Shown here: in pieces, positions 16,141 through 22,804 of the stretch
Position numbering within the stretch: the stretch's first letter is position 1
How the letters are laid out: each line of letters starts with the position of its first letter
Origin: JBGPHT01 sp041484525
Lineage (GTDB): Bacteria > Acidobacteriota > Terriglobia > Bryobacterales > Bryobacteraceae
Length of the DNA stretch: 22,804 bases
Assembly (NCBI GenBank): GCA_041484525.1
Contig: JBGPHT010000122.1
Span: forward strand, 1 to 22,804
Reading direction: 5' to 3'
Notes under the pieces: model-generated
Told to the model about the DNA's origin: nothing
Seen by the model: only the letters and a program-made list of their open reading frames with translations
Databases searched by the model: none
Program-made: the position numbers and the translations under genes

Positions 16141-18324
16141 GTGTCTGTCTGCCTGCGTGGGTTTGTCGCCCTGGCTGTTGTCTCCGCTGTCTCCGCGCAA
16201 ACTCCGCGCAACACCAAGGGGGTCGACCTTGCGGTGCTCAAGCCCGTGGTTCGCCCACCGATTCCCGCCGGCGTCACCAAATCGGCGAATCCTATCGACG
16301 CCTTCATCGCGAATGAGTACCGGAAGAAGCGATTGCGTCCCATCGGCCCTGCCGATAAGCTCACGCTGTTGAGGCGCGTGTATCTCGACCTGATCGGGAT
16401 TCCGCCCTCGCCCGCCGAGCAGGACGCGTTCGTCAAGGATGAGTCGCCGGACGCCTACGAGAAGGTGGTCGACAAGCTGCTGGCCAACGAGCAGCACGGT
16501 GTGCGCTACGCCAGGCACTGGCTCGATGTATTACGCTACGCCGACGCCGACGAGAGAATGACTGCCGCGGCGGGAATTCACTACTGGCGCGACTGGGTCA
16601 TCTACGCACTCAATAACGACATGCCGTACGACCAGTTCGTGCGCACGCAATTGACGGGCTACCGTACCACCGAACGCACCACGATGGCGAACGTCGGCGT
16701 CCGTTCCAAGCTGGAGCCCCGGCCTGACGATCTGTTTGCCCTGGGATTCCTGGCGCGCGGCGACGTGATCCGCGACGGCAAGAACATGCAGGAGATGCCG
16801 ATCATGGCGGTGGAGACCGTCTCCACGGCATTCATGGGAATGACGGTGGGGTGTGCCAAATGCCATGACCACATGTACGACCCCATCGCGCAGCGCGACT
16901 TTTACGCCATGAAGGCACTGTTCGATCCGCTGACGATCAAGAAGGTGACGCTGGCGAGTCCGGCGGATATCATGGCGCAAAGCAAGGCGCTCGATGAGGC
17001 GCAGAAGAGGCGGGCCGCGGCGCAGGCTCCCCTGGACGCGCTGGTGGCGCCGTACAAGCAAAAGCTGTACGAAGACCGCATCGCCATGCTGCCGGCGGAC
17101 GTTCAAGCCATCATTCGTAAAGCGGAGAAGGACCGCACTGTTCAGGAACAAAAAATCGCCGATGATTATTTCCCGGTGCTCCGCATCGACTCGGACAAGA
17201 TCCAGGAGGTCATGCCTCCCGACGTCGTGAAACAGTATAAGGACCTGCAAGCGCAGGTCAACCAGGCGGGCGGCGGAGGCGGGAGGGGTCGTGGTGGCGC
17301 GCTACCGGCCTTCTGGACAGTGGAATGGGACCGCGCACGGGAGCGGGAGAAGAGCTACATCCTGACCAGCGGAGACCCCGAAAGACCCGAGAAGGATAAG
17401 CCCGTGGAGCCCGGTTGGCCGTTCGCGCCGGCTAAGATCGATTTCCGCGAAGGCCGCATCGAAACTTTCTCCGATTGGCTGACGGCGCCCGAGAATCCGA
17501 TGTTCGCCCGCGTGGTCGTGAACCGGCTCTGGCAGTGGCACTTTGGCCAGGGGCTGCAAAAGAACTCGAGCGATTTCGGCATGCTCGGAGGATTGCCCAG
17601 CCATCCGCAGTTGCTCGACTGGCTGGCCTCCGAGATGGTGGCCCGGAAGTTCAGCATGAAGGAGATGCACCGCCTGATGCTGACGTCGGACACGTACAAG
17701 ATGGCATCGGAAGCCGACCCGGCCGTTATGGCGACCAACATCAAGGCCGATCCGGAGGACACGTTCCTATGGCGTTTCCGCGTGCAGCGCCTGGAAGCGG
17801 AGCCGGTCTGGGATTCCATACTGACCGCGGCTGGCAACCTGGATCTGACCGTCGGGGGTCCGTCTTTCAGCACCGGCGGTGGCGGCGGACGGCGTGGCGG
17901 AGGCGGAGGGGGACGTGGCGGGGCAGCGGTTGCCAGCGCGGTCAACCGGCGCGGCGCCTACATGACCAGGGGCTTTTCGACCAATTCCGAAGTGACGCCC
18001 AACTTCCTTCAGGTCTTCGATGTGGATGATGGGCGAGCCCCTTGCCCGGTAAGGACCCAAACCGTCACCGCGCCGCAGGGCCTGTTCATGATGAACAGCG
18101 AAGAGGTCGAGAGCGCTTCCGCGAAGCTCGCCGAACGCCTGCAGAAAGAATCGGGTGGCGACCTCAATGCCGCGGTGGAGTTGGGATACCGGCTCACTTT
18201 CGGACGGCCGCCGTCTCCCTCCGAAAAGGACCGGGCCCTGTCTTACATCGAAAACGATCCGGCGCGCCTGAAAGGCTTCGCCTGGCTCTTGTACAACCTC
18301 GACGAGTTTATCTATGTACGGTGA
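16141..18324 (+). CDS. Exported DUF1549/DUF1553 (PSD1-type) protein
   Basis: The 727-residue protein starts at GTG 16141 with an excellent GGAGGTG (16129-16135) upstream and a Sec signal (LRGFVALAVVSAVSAQ). DUF1549 occupies about residues 40-265, with LLRRVYLDLIGIPPSP, HWLDVLRYADADE and C238-A-K-C241-H242-D-H. DUF1553 covers about 435-725, with ENPMFARVVVNRLWQWHFG, LLDWLASEMV, SDTYKMASEAD and APQGLFMMNS. The usual N-terminal cytochrome-like domain of the family is missing. Two Gly/Arg-rich stretches (about 376-386 and 578-598) flank the DUF1553 start and middle. Function is unknown in the family; such proteins almost always pair with a DUF1501 protein, as here. The CxxCH motif is characteristic of the family, and haem binding is not established. 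Confidence 0.9.
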   Translation: MSVCLRGFVALAVVSAVSAQTPRNTKGVDLAVLKPVVRPPIPAGVTKSANPIDAFIANEYRKKRLRPIGPADKLTLLRRVYLDLIGIPPSPAEQDAFVKDESPDAYEKVVDKLLANEQHGVRYARHWLDVLRYADADERMTAAAGIHYWRDWVIYALNNDMPYDQFVRTQLTGYRTTERTTMANVGVRSKLEPRPDDLFALGFLARGDVIRDGKNMQEMPIMAVETVSTAFMGMTVGCAKCHDHMYDPIAQRDFYAMKALFDPLTIKKVTLASPADIMAQSKALDEAQKRRAAAQAPLDALVAPYKQKLYEDRIAMLPADVQAIIRKAEKDRTVQEQKIADDYFPVLRIDSDKIQEVMPPDVVKQYKDLQAQVNQAGGGGGRGRGGALPAFWTVEWDRAREREKSYILTSGDPERPEKDKPVEPGWPFAPAKIDFREGRIETFSDWLTAPENPMFARVVVNRLWQWHFGQGLQKNSSDFGMLGGLPSHPQLLDWLASEMVARKFSMKEMHRLMLTSDTYKMASEADPAVMATNIKADPEDTFLWRFRVQRLEAEPVWDSILTAAGNLDLTVGGPSFSTGGGGGRRGGGGGGRGGAAVASAVNRRGAYMTRGFSTNSEVTPNFLQVFDVDDGRAPCPVRTQTVTAPQGLFMMNSEEVESASAKLAERLQKESGGDLNAAVELGYRLTFGRPPSPSEKDRALSYIENDPARLKGFAWLLYNLDEFIYVR

Positions 18325-18331
18325 TCAGCGC

Positions 18332-19726
18332 ATGAACCCGAACCCTATTTATCCTTGCGGAAGAATTAACCGGCGAGGTTTTCTCACTCAGGCGGGCGGC
18401 GGATTCTTTGGCGCTGCCCTGGGCGCGATGTGGGCCGCGGATGGAAAGATCCAGGGCGCTCACATGGGGCCGCACTTCAAGCCCAAGGCCAAGTCGGTCA
18501 TCTTCCTATTCATGTGTGGCGGCATCAGCCACATCGATACCTTCGACCCCAAGGACAATAAGTACGCGGGCAAACTGATCGATGCCATCGGTTTCGGCGA
18601 CAACGTGGCTCCGATGAGGCGGCCGGTGATCCCCATTCTGCGCACGTTCAAGCAGTACGGAAAGTCCGGAATTCCGGTTTCCGACTGGTTCCCCAACGTT
18701 GGCGAAGTGATCGACGAATTCGCCGTCGTGCGATCGATGTGGTGCAACGAGGGAAATCACTTTCCGGCGGTAATCGAGACCACGACCGGGCACCGCGGCC
18801 GCCAGTTCGATCACCCTACGCTGGGCGCCTGGGTATCGTATGCGCTCGGGACCGCCAACCAGAATCTGCCGACTTTCGTAAACATCGGCCGCGCGTCATC
18901 GCCCGTGCAATTGACCGGCGGCTATCTGGGCGCGAACGTCTCCGCGACGCCGTTTCAGCCGGGCGAGACACCGATCCCCAACCTTTATCCGCCGAAATCG
19001 AGCAGCTCTTCCGAGCGCGAGCGCCAGATGCGGGTGCTCGAAGAGATGAACAAGGAATTCCGCGGGCGCTACGCCATCAACTTGGATATCGCGGCGCGTT
19101 CCCAGGCCTACGACCTGGCCGCGCGCATGCAGCTTCATGCGCCAACGGTGGTCGATTTTGCCCAGGAGCCGGATCACGTGAAGGAGCTGTACGGCATCGG
19201 GGAAAAGGCAACTGACGACTTCGGCAAACAGCTCCTGCTGGCGCGCCGCCTGGTGGAGAACGACGTTCGCTTCATCCAGATCTGCCACGCCGGCGGCGGC
19301 AACGGCGCCTGGGACGCGCACGGCGACATGAAGACCCACGCGCCGCTCTGCCGGGCCGTCGACAAGCCGATTTCCGGACTCATTCGCGATTTGAAGCAGC
19401 GCGGTCTGCTGGACTCCACGCTGGTGGTTTTCGGCAGCGAGTTCGGCAGAAGCCCCTGGTCCCAAAACACCACGGGGCGCGATCACAATCCGAAAGGCTA
19501 CACGGTATTGCTGGCCGGCGGCGGCGTGAAGGGCGGCGTGATCCATGGCTCGACCGACGACGTGGGCTACCAGGCCGTCGAGAACCGGCACTACTACAGC
19601 GACCTGCACGCCACGATCCTGAATCAGTTCGGCCTCGACTATAAGAAGATGGAGCACGAAGCGTTCGGTCGCACCTTCCGCCTGGTGGAGGAAGGCGGCG
19701 GTCCCATCAAAGAGATCTTGGCTTAG
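18332..19726 (+). CDS. Tat-exported DUF1501 protein (alkaline-phosphatase/sulfatase-like fold)
   Basis: The reading from ATG 18332 gives 464 residues and has GGTGA about 7 bases upstream; ATG 18314, overlapping the preceding gene by 11 bases, is possible. A Tat signal is at the N-terminus (INRRGFLTQAGGGFFGAALG, residues 12-31). Family motifs follow: FLFMCGGISHIDTFDPK (58-74), WDAHGD (327-332), VVFGSEFGRSP (365-375) and GRDHNP (382-387). These His/Asp residues resemble the metal-ligand positions of the alkaline phosphatase superfamily to which DUF1501 is thought to belong. Substrate and reaction are unknown. It forms a translationally close pair with the DUF1549/DUF1553 gene and is the last gene of the plus-strand cluster. 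The next 30 bases show no clear terminator. Confidence 0.9.
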   Translation: MNPNPIYPCGRINRRGFLTQAGGGFFGAALGAMWAADGKIQGAHMGPHFKPKAKSVIFLFMCGGISHIDTFDPKDNKYAGKLIDAIGFGDNVAPMRRPVIPILRTFKQYGKSGIPVSDWFPNVGEVIDEFAVVRSMWCNEGNHFPAVIETTTGHRGRQFDHPTLGAWVSYALGTANQNLPTFVNIGRASSPVQLTGGYLGANVSATPFQPGETPIPNLYPPKSSSSSERERQMRVLEEMNKEFRGRYAINLDIAARSQAYDLAARMQLHAPTVVDFAQEPDHVKELYGIGEKATDDFGKQLLLARRLVENDVRFIQICHAGGGNGAWDAHGDMKTHAPLCRAVDKPISGLIRDLKQRGLLDSTLVVFGSEFGRSPWSQNTTGRDHNPKGYTVLLAGGGVKGGVIHGSTDDVGYQAVENRHYYSDLHATILNQFGLDYKKMEHEAFGRTFRLVEEGGGPIKEILA

Positions 19727-19729
19727 CTC

Positions 19730-20052
19730 GGCGCAATTTCCGGCCTGCTCCACTTCACTTGGCGCGGGCCGGCGCGCAGCCTCCAAATTCAGAAACTGTT
19801 GCTCCGCGCCCTCGCGGTCTCCCGAAGCGCCGTAAGCCGCCGCGAGATCTGCGTGCGCGTCGGCGTCCTTCGGGTATACCAAGAACAACACCCCCAGCAG
19901 TCGATAGCTTTTTCTTTTGCCTACGGCGAACTCGGAAAGAGCTCGGTTGGAATGGGTGTCGAGTCCCAGCTACGCTCCGGACCGGAAGATCGCGGGCGAA
20001 AGGCGTCCTGGTTCGGATCGGCCTCGCGATCCTGAAGAAAGCTTGAGGTCAT
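19730..20052 (-). pseudogene. Decayed remnant of a TPR-repeat protein gene
   Basis: Minus-strand translation gives pieces of a tetratricopeptide protein in different frames. One piece, from ATG 20052 to a stop at 19921, reads FLQDREADPNQDAF and then loses similarity. Another frame, following an upstream stop near 19970, reads THSNRALSEFAVGKRK, and VYPKDADAHADLAAAYG-ASGDREGAEQQFLNLEA follows near 19735-19880. The last piece has the TPR signature (A-x-x-x-L-A-x-x-Y-G-x-x-G-D-x-x-x-A). Two or more frameshifts and a stop are needed to join them, and the 3' end runs into the DUF1501 gene with no stop of its own. It is best read as a leftover of a longer gene truncated when neighbouring DNA was rearranged. 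Confidence 0.4.
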
Positions 20053-20053
20053 G

Positions 20054-20069
20054 TCCTAAAGATTTAGGA
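20054..20069. repeat. Perfect 7-2-7 palindrome
   Basis: TCCTAAAGATTTAGGA is a perfect inverted repeat with a 2-base centre. The short spacer suits a dimeric protein binding site better than an RNA hairpin. It lies just upstream of the decayed TPR ORF start at 20052 on the minus strand, so it could be an old operator. No second copy was noticed in the window. Confidence 0.45.
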
Positions 20070-20145
20070 TGAAATGTAGATAGTTTTGTAGCTGCTCAAA
20101 GCACCCACGTCCAACTGGGTTCCACAAATTTCTACAGGCCGGCGT

Positions 20146-20170
20146 CAACTGCTTCTACCGCAAGCAGTTG
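20146..20170. repeat. Perfect 9-bp stem, 7-base loop inverted repeat
   Basis: CAACTGCTT (20146-20154) is perfectly complementary to AAGCAGTTG (20162-20170), with loop CTACCGC between. It is followed on the plus strand by AAAACAAGC, not a T-run, so it is not an obvious intrinsic terminator on that strand. It lies inside the candidate attachment region. Confidence 0.5.
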
Positions 20171-20201
20171 AAAACAAGCTGCTTTTGTAGCTCCTTGCAA
20201 G

Positions 20202-20251
20202 CTGCCTTGGGCGCAGGGGGTCGCCAGTTCGAATCATGGCCGCCCCGACCA
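20202..20251 (+). tRNA. 3' half of tRNA-Pro(UGG), truncated and altered (att-site remnant)
   Basis: The segment matches the 3' half of a bacterial tRNA-Pro: anticodon stem CTGC (20202-20205), loop CTTGGGC with anticodon TGG at 20208-20210 and G37, stem GCAG (20213-20216), variable region GGGGTC, T arm GCCAG-TTCGAAT and acceptor strand CGCCCCGA followed by encoded CCA at 20249-20251. The matching 5' acceptor (CGGGGCG) and D arm are absent upstream. The T stem 3' side reads CATGGC instead of CTGGC, one base too many, so the fragment would not fold normally. It is therefore not a functional tRNA. Such displaced tRNA 3' ends mark the far end of elements integrated into tRNA genes. Confidence 0.7.
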
Positions 20252-20446
20252 GTACTTTCAATTACTTGGAAGTAGTTTGCTTAGCTCCAGCTAATTCGCC
20301 TGTAGTCGATTCTGTAGCTGTTCAGATCCTCGCGATTCAACATGCTGTTTCACGGCGGTTCCCCGGCTTGCCCTCCTCATCGTCTTCATGACTTGGCTCG
20401 TGCGCACATTCGCCACGCGGTACGATTTGGCGATGGGACCTTTCCC

Positions 20447-20644
20447 ATGGCACGAGCCCTTCTCGTGGAGAAGATCAACCACCTTCCACCGTGGGCGAGA
20501 AATCGCATCCACGACCTCGAAACCCGCGCCGACCCCTCCGGCGATATTCAGGAGCTCTCCGGCCTGAGGGAGCAACGCCAAGCACTCTTCAACGAAGTGG
20601 AAGAGTTGAGCACGACGCAGCGCAACTCATTTCGCGCCGAGTGA
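20447..20644 (+). CDS. Small hypothetical protein, charged and helical
   Basis: The 65-residue reading from ATG 20447 is rich in charged residues, with a predicted helical stretch (ELSGLREQRQALFNEVEEL). Codon third positions are mostly G or C, as in the real genes around it, while the 105 bases upstream in the same frame (to ATG 20342) look less coding-like, so the shorter start is preferred. No clear ribosome binding site is seen and no family was recognised. A minus-strand ORF covers the same DNA (20291-20581) and cannot be fully excluded. It sits between the tRNA fragment and the convergent ParB-like gene, probably as part of the integrated element. Confidence 0.35.
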   Translation: MARALLVEKINHLPPWARNRIHDLETRADPSGDIQELSGLREQRQALFNEVEELSTTQRNSFRAE

Positions 20645-20690
20645 ACGTTTGGAAACCTGGCAAGAAGGTGCGCAAGTTCAGATCGTAAAA

Positions 20691-21704
20691 CTATGCCGAG
20701 TGCTTCTTTTTCAACGCAGCGATTCTGACGGCAATCTTCTCAAACTCGAAGAGCAGCTTATCGCGCACCTTTGGCGGACAACCGGCCAGCAAGGCATCCA
20801 CATCCTGCTCGGTGATCCAGCGACGAAAAGCAGCGGCCCTCTTGTAAGGGACGTTGTCTGCGCCGGAATCTACCGCACGTTCATACGCCCTTTCAAGTGG
20901 CAACTTCCCCTCTGCGAATTTCTTCAGTATGGCCGGTGAGCCGCATACGGTCGGCAATTGATCGCGGAGGTCCATAGCGCGATCGATCGTGCCGCTCTTA
21001 ATGCTTTTCACCACGAGCCCATCCATCTCGGGGTACTTCTGCCGCCCCTTCTTGATCTTGTTAGATTTCAGATACTCGTCGTAGTAGCTCCAGCGGCTCG
21101 TATCGACCTCATCATGGTCAACCATGAACTGGTACGTGTCCACCAGATGCTTGACTCTCTTCGTGCTCAGGCCCAATTCTGCGGAGAGCACCTTCGTCGG
21201 AACCTTGTGGTTCTTGAACCGCCTGTAGAGAAACCCGGCCTGCTCATAGGGAGCCCAATCTTTCTTGCCCTTGATATGGAACTGGCCCAGCAGGGCGAAC
21301 ACTAGAGAGTCATCGACATCGTCGGGAAGGACGGTGCATTTGACCATGCCCCATTTGATGGGCTCCTTTGCTGCGAGATGGCGATAAGCCGCAAGACGGC
21401 TGTTGCCTTCCAGTCCCTCAAGCGAGCCTCCGCGCACGATTAGGGGCTCCAGCAATCCGCCATTTCGCTTGATGTCTTCGCGAAGCTCCTTTACGTGTTC
21501 GAGATCGCTGAGCGGCTGTTGTATTTCGTCCTGCGTCGGTTGTTTTCCATTCGCCCGCACCACGGAATACACCCGCGGGTTGTCCGCAAAGAACTTCAGC
21601 TTCTGTTGCGGAAGCGACTGGATGGTGGTGGGAACCTTGACACCCAGAATGACGAGCGAATCTCCGCTCAGGATCGGGGAACTCCCTTCAGTTTTTTCAG
21701 CCAT
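20691..21704 (-). CDS. ParB-like N-terminal domain protein
   Basis: The 337-residue reading starts at ATG 21704, which overlaps the helicase stop by 8 bases (ATGGCTGA). Starts at 21728 or 21731 would add MYSVWTNH and cannot be ruled out, since no start has a good ribosome binding site. Residues about 35-120 form a ParB/sulfiredoxin-type domain: LKFFADNPRVYS, ELREDIKRNGGLLEPLIV and EGLEGNSRLAAYRHL, the last being the G-x-x-R-x-x-A motif. A helical region with ELGLSTKRVKHLV (about 170-185) resembles the ParB helix-turn-helix. The C-terminus is basic (LKKKHSA). True partition ParB proteins sit beside ParA, which is absent, so this is more likely a nuclease- or regulator-type relative of mobile elements. 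It is coupled to the SNF2 helicase gene. Confidence 0.75.
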   Translation of the reverse strand: MAEKTEGSSPILSGDSLVILGVKVPTTIQSLPQQKLKFFADNPRVYSVVRANGKQPTQDEIQQPLSDLEHVKELREDIKRNGGLLEPLIVRGGSLEGLEGNSRLAAYRHLAAKEPIKWGMVKCTVLPDDVDDSLVFALLGQFHIKGKKDWAPYEQAGFLYRRFKNHKVPTKVLSAELGLSTKRVKHLVDTYQFMVDHDEVDTSRWSYYDEYLKSNKIKKGRQKYPEMDGLVVKSIKSGTIDRAMDLRDQLPTVCGSPAILKKFAEGKLPLERAYERAVDSGADNVPYKRAAAFRRWITEQDVDALLAGCPPKVRDKLLFEFEKIAVRIAALKKKHSA

Positions 21705-22710
21705 ATGGTTGGTCCAGACCGAGTACATCACGAATCATCTCGCCGTAGGTGTATGTCGCCTGCCGGGAGTACTCATCGAGGTTAATGTCGCCCTGGCCGA
21801 GCTGGGCAGCCAGGTGTTTAGCAGCGAGAAGGACGTCTACCCATTCGTCGATGCTGTTGCTTGCTATCAGGTTGGTGATGTAGCAGGGGCGCGATTGCGA
21901 AATCCGATGTATGCGGTCCTGCGCCTGTAGGTAGTCATCGAGGCTGAATGAGCGGTCGTAGAAAACGGCGTGGTTCGCCACCGTGAGCGTCAGCCCTTCC
22001 TTTGCCGCAGCGGGAGTGGCAACGAGGACTTTGCATCTCTTGTCCAGTTTGAAATTCTTGATGGCCGTATCGCGGTCAAGGAAACTGCGCTTTCCATGTA
22101 CCCGGACGGCCCCAAAATCGGCTAATTCGCGCGCGATCCAATCGACATTGTCCGTGAACGATGTCCAGACGATCATCTTCTCGCCGGCATCGACTGCCTG
22201 ATGGACGAGATTGAGGAGAATCGGGAACTTGCCCGGAACGGCGCGGTAGGAGTCATCCACGAGCCGGGGATTCGATGCGACTTGCACAAGGCGCATCAGC
22301 CGCTTCAGCATTTCTTCGGCGTCATCAAGCACGGGCTTGTTTTTCCGCACGACGATGGCGCTCATTTCCTTTCGGAAGCGCTCGTATATTTCAAGCTGGC
22401 GGCCTTCAAGATCGACTTCCATGTTCCGCAGTTCTTTTTCGGGAAGCTTGATATCGACCGTTCCCTTGGTTTCCCGGACCGCAAAGGGACGTATTTTCGC
22501 GAAGACAGCCGCGAGCGCGCGCTGGAAGCGATCGACCTTGTAACGATCCTCGGCAAGGTCGTTCGTGAGATCGAGGTCCCGCTTGAATTCTAAGAACTCA
22601 GGCCCTAGGGCAGCCCCCTGATCGAGGAACTTGATCTGCGCCCAGAGATCATATGGCCGGTTCGCGACCGGCGTTCCGGTCATAATCAGTCGCCGCTTGA
22701 ATCCGGGGCC
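21697..22710 (-). CDS. SNF2-type DEAD/DEAH helicase, C-terminal part
   Basis: About 338 residues remain, beginning with GPGFKRRLIMTGTPVAN, the helicase motif III region of SNF2/RapA-like enzymes. Then come the IKFLDQG segment, the linker to the second RecA lobe (KMIVWTSFTDNVDWIA, motif IV), KVLVATPAAAKEGLTL (motif V) and DYLQAQDRIHRISQ (motif VI with the Arg finger region). The Walker A and DEAH motifs would lie upstream, outside the window or lost. At its 5' side a 26-bp tandem array begins inside the codons for motif III. Since 26 is not a multiple of 3, the frame is broken within two copies. ATP-driven DNA translocation or remodelling is the family role. The coupled ParB-like gene suggests a DNA-processing pair of a mobile element. 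Confidence 0.82.
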   Translation of the reverse strand, partial: GPGFKRRLIMTGTPVANRPYDLWAQIKFLDQGAALGPEFLEFKRDLDLTNDLAEDRYKVDRFQRALAAVFAKIRPFAVRETKGTVDIKLPEKELRNMEVDLEGRQLEIYERFRKEMSAIVVRKNKPVLDDAEEMLKRLMRLVQVASNPRLVDDSYRAVPGKFPILLNLVHQAVDAGEKMIVWTSFTDNVDWIARELADFGAVRVHGKRSFLDRDTAIKNFKLDKRCKVLVATPAAAKEGLTLTVANHAVFYDRSFSLDDYLQAQDRIHRISQSRPCYITNLIASNSIDEWVDVLLAAKHLAAQLGQGDINLDEYSRQATYTYGEMIRDVLGLDQPYG

Positions 22711-22804
22711 GTCAGTCGCCGCTTGAATCCGGGGCCGTCAGTCGCCGCTTGAATCCGGGGCCGTCAGTCGCCGCTTGAATCCGGGGCCGTCAGTCGCCGC
22801 TTGA
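22686..22804. repeat. 26-bp perfect tandem repeat array, 4.6 copies, running off the right edge
   Basis: Units begin at 22686, 22712, 22738 and 22764, with a fifth partial unit from 22790 to the window end. All visible copies are identical; the unit starts TCAGTCGCCGCTTGAATC and ends CGGGGCCG. The first copy is the genuine helicase coding sequence (minus strand GPGFKRRL). The further copies repeat that coding DNA out of frame and add TGA stops. Perfect identity, non-triplet period and position at the very end of the sequence make an assembly artefact as likely as a real expansion. Confidence 0.9.

Larger units (their letters stand above)
20084..20323 (+). repeat. Three direct repeats of a TTyTGTAGCT motif around a tRNA fragment
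   Basis: TTTTGTAGCTGCTC (20084-20097), TTTTGTAGCTCCTT (20183-20196) and TTCTGTAGCTGTTC (20310-20323) share a core of TTyTGTAGCT in the same orientation. Two lie left and one right of the tRNA-Pro 3' fragment. Short direct repeats beside a tRNA-derived core are typical of integrase arm-type sites of attachment regions, so this is a candidate att region. No integrase gene is in the window. The rest of 19727-20446 shows no credible intact gene. Confidence 0.45.

Noticed and set aside
16852..16872. c-type cytochrome from the CAKCH motif in the DUF1549/DUF1553 protein
   Set aside because: The motif is a regular part of DUF1549, and no cytochrome c fold or distal Met ligand region is visible around it.
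18896..19891. Long minus-strand ORF opposite the DUF1501 gene (331 codons)
   Set aside because: Most of it is the antisense of a well-supported DUF1501 gene in GC-rich DNA. Only its first about 55 codons, outside that gene, resemble TPR sequence, and they are reported as a remnant.
20130..20251. Complete tRNA-Pro gene
   Set aside because: The 5' acceptor strand and D arm are missing, and the T stem has an extra base. Only a 3' half is supported.
22686..22804. CRISPR array
   Set aside because: The 26-bp units are directly adjacent with no variable spacers, and the unit is helicase coding sequence.

Overview
The window is a GC-rich bacterial chromosome segment. Its gene families point to an Acidobacteriota member of the Bryobacterales/Solibacter type: an Oar-like TonB-dependent receptor with a carboxypeptidase-regulatory domain, several exported Gfo/Idh/MocA oxidoreductases, a DUF1080 protein, and DUF1549/DUF1553 and DUF1501 proteins. 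This assignment is inferred from gene content; no rRNA or other marker gene is present. Planctomycetota or Verrucomicrobiota would be the alternatives.

Left edge (1-236): the 5' end of an IS4-type transposase on the minus strand and its probable terminal inverted repeat. The IS lies just downstream of the first operon.

Minus-strand operon (9118 down to 237): TonB-dependent receptor, Tat-exported oxidoreductase, Sec-exported oxidoreductase, DeoC-type aldolase, and an exported FG-GAP/DUF1080 protein. The last two overlap by ATGA. A strong GC hairpin separates the receptor from the enzymes. The set reads as uptake and oxidation of a glycoside, with a possible 3-keto-glycoside cleavage step.

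Plus-strand cluster (9340 to 19726): a GntR/UTRA regulator, a ROK sugar kinase, a Tat-exported oxidoreductase, a large exported protein resembling a glycoside hydrolase, a serine beta-lactamase-like hydrolase, a DUF1549/DUF1553 protein and a DUF1501 protein. Several junctions overlap (TGATG, ATGA), so this is probably one transcription unit, perhaps with internal promoters. Between regulator and receptor (9119-9339) are two back-to-back sigma70-like promoters, with an imperfect inverted repeat at the predicted receptor transcription start. The simplest model is that the GntR protein, responding to a sugar or sugar phosphate, controls both arms.

Right part (19727-22804) has a different character. 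It holds a decayed TPR-gene remnant, a palindrome and a hairpin, the 3' half of a tRNA-Pro(UGG) flanked by three direct repeats, a small ORF, and a minus-strand pair encoding a ParB-like protein and the C-terminal part of an SNF2-type helicase. This looks like the scar or boundary of an integrated element. The window ends in a 26-bp tandem array that breaks the helicase reading frame and may be an assembly artefact.
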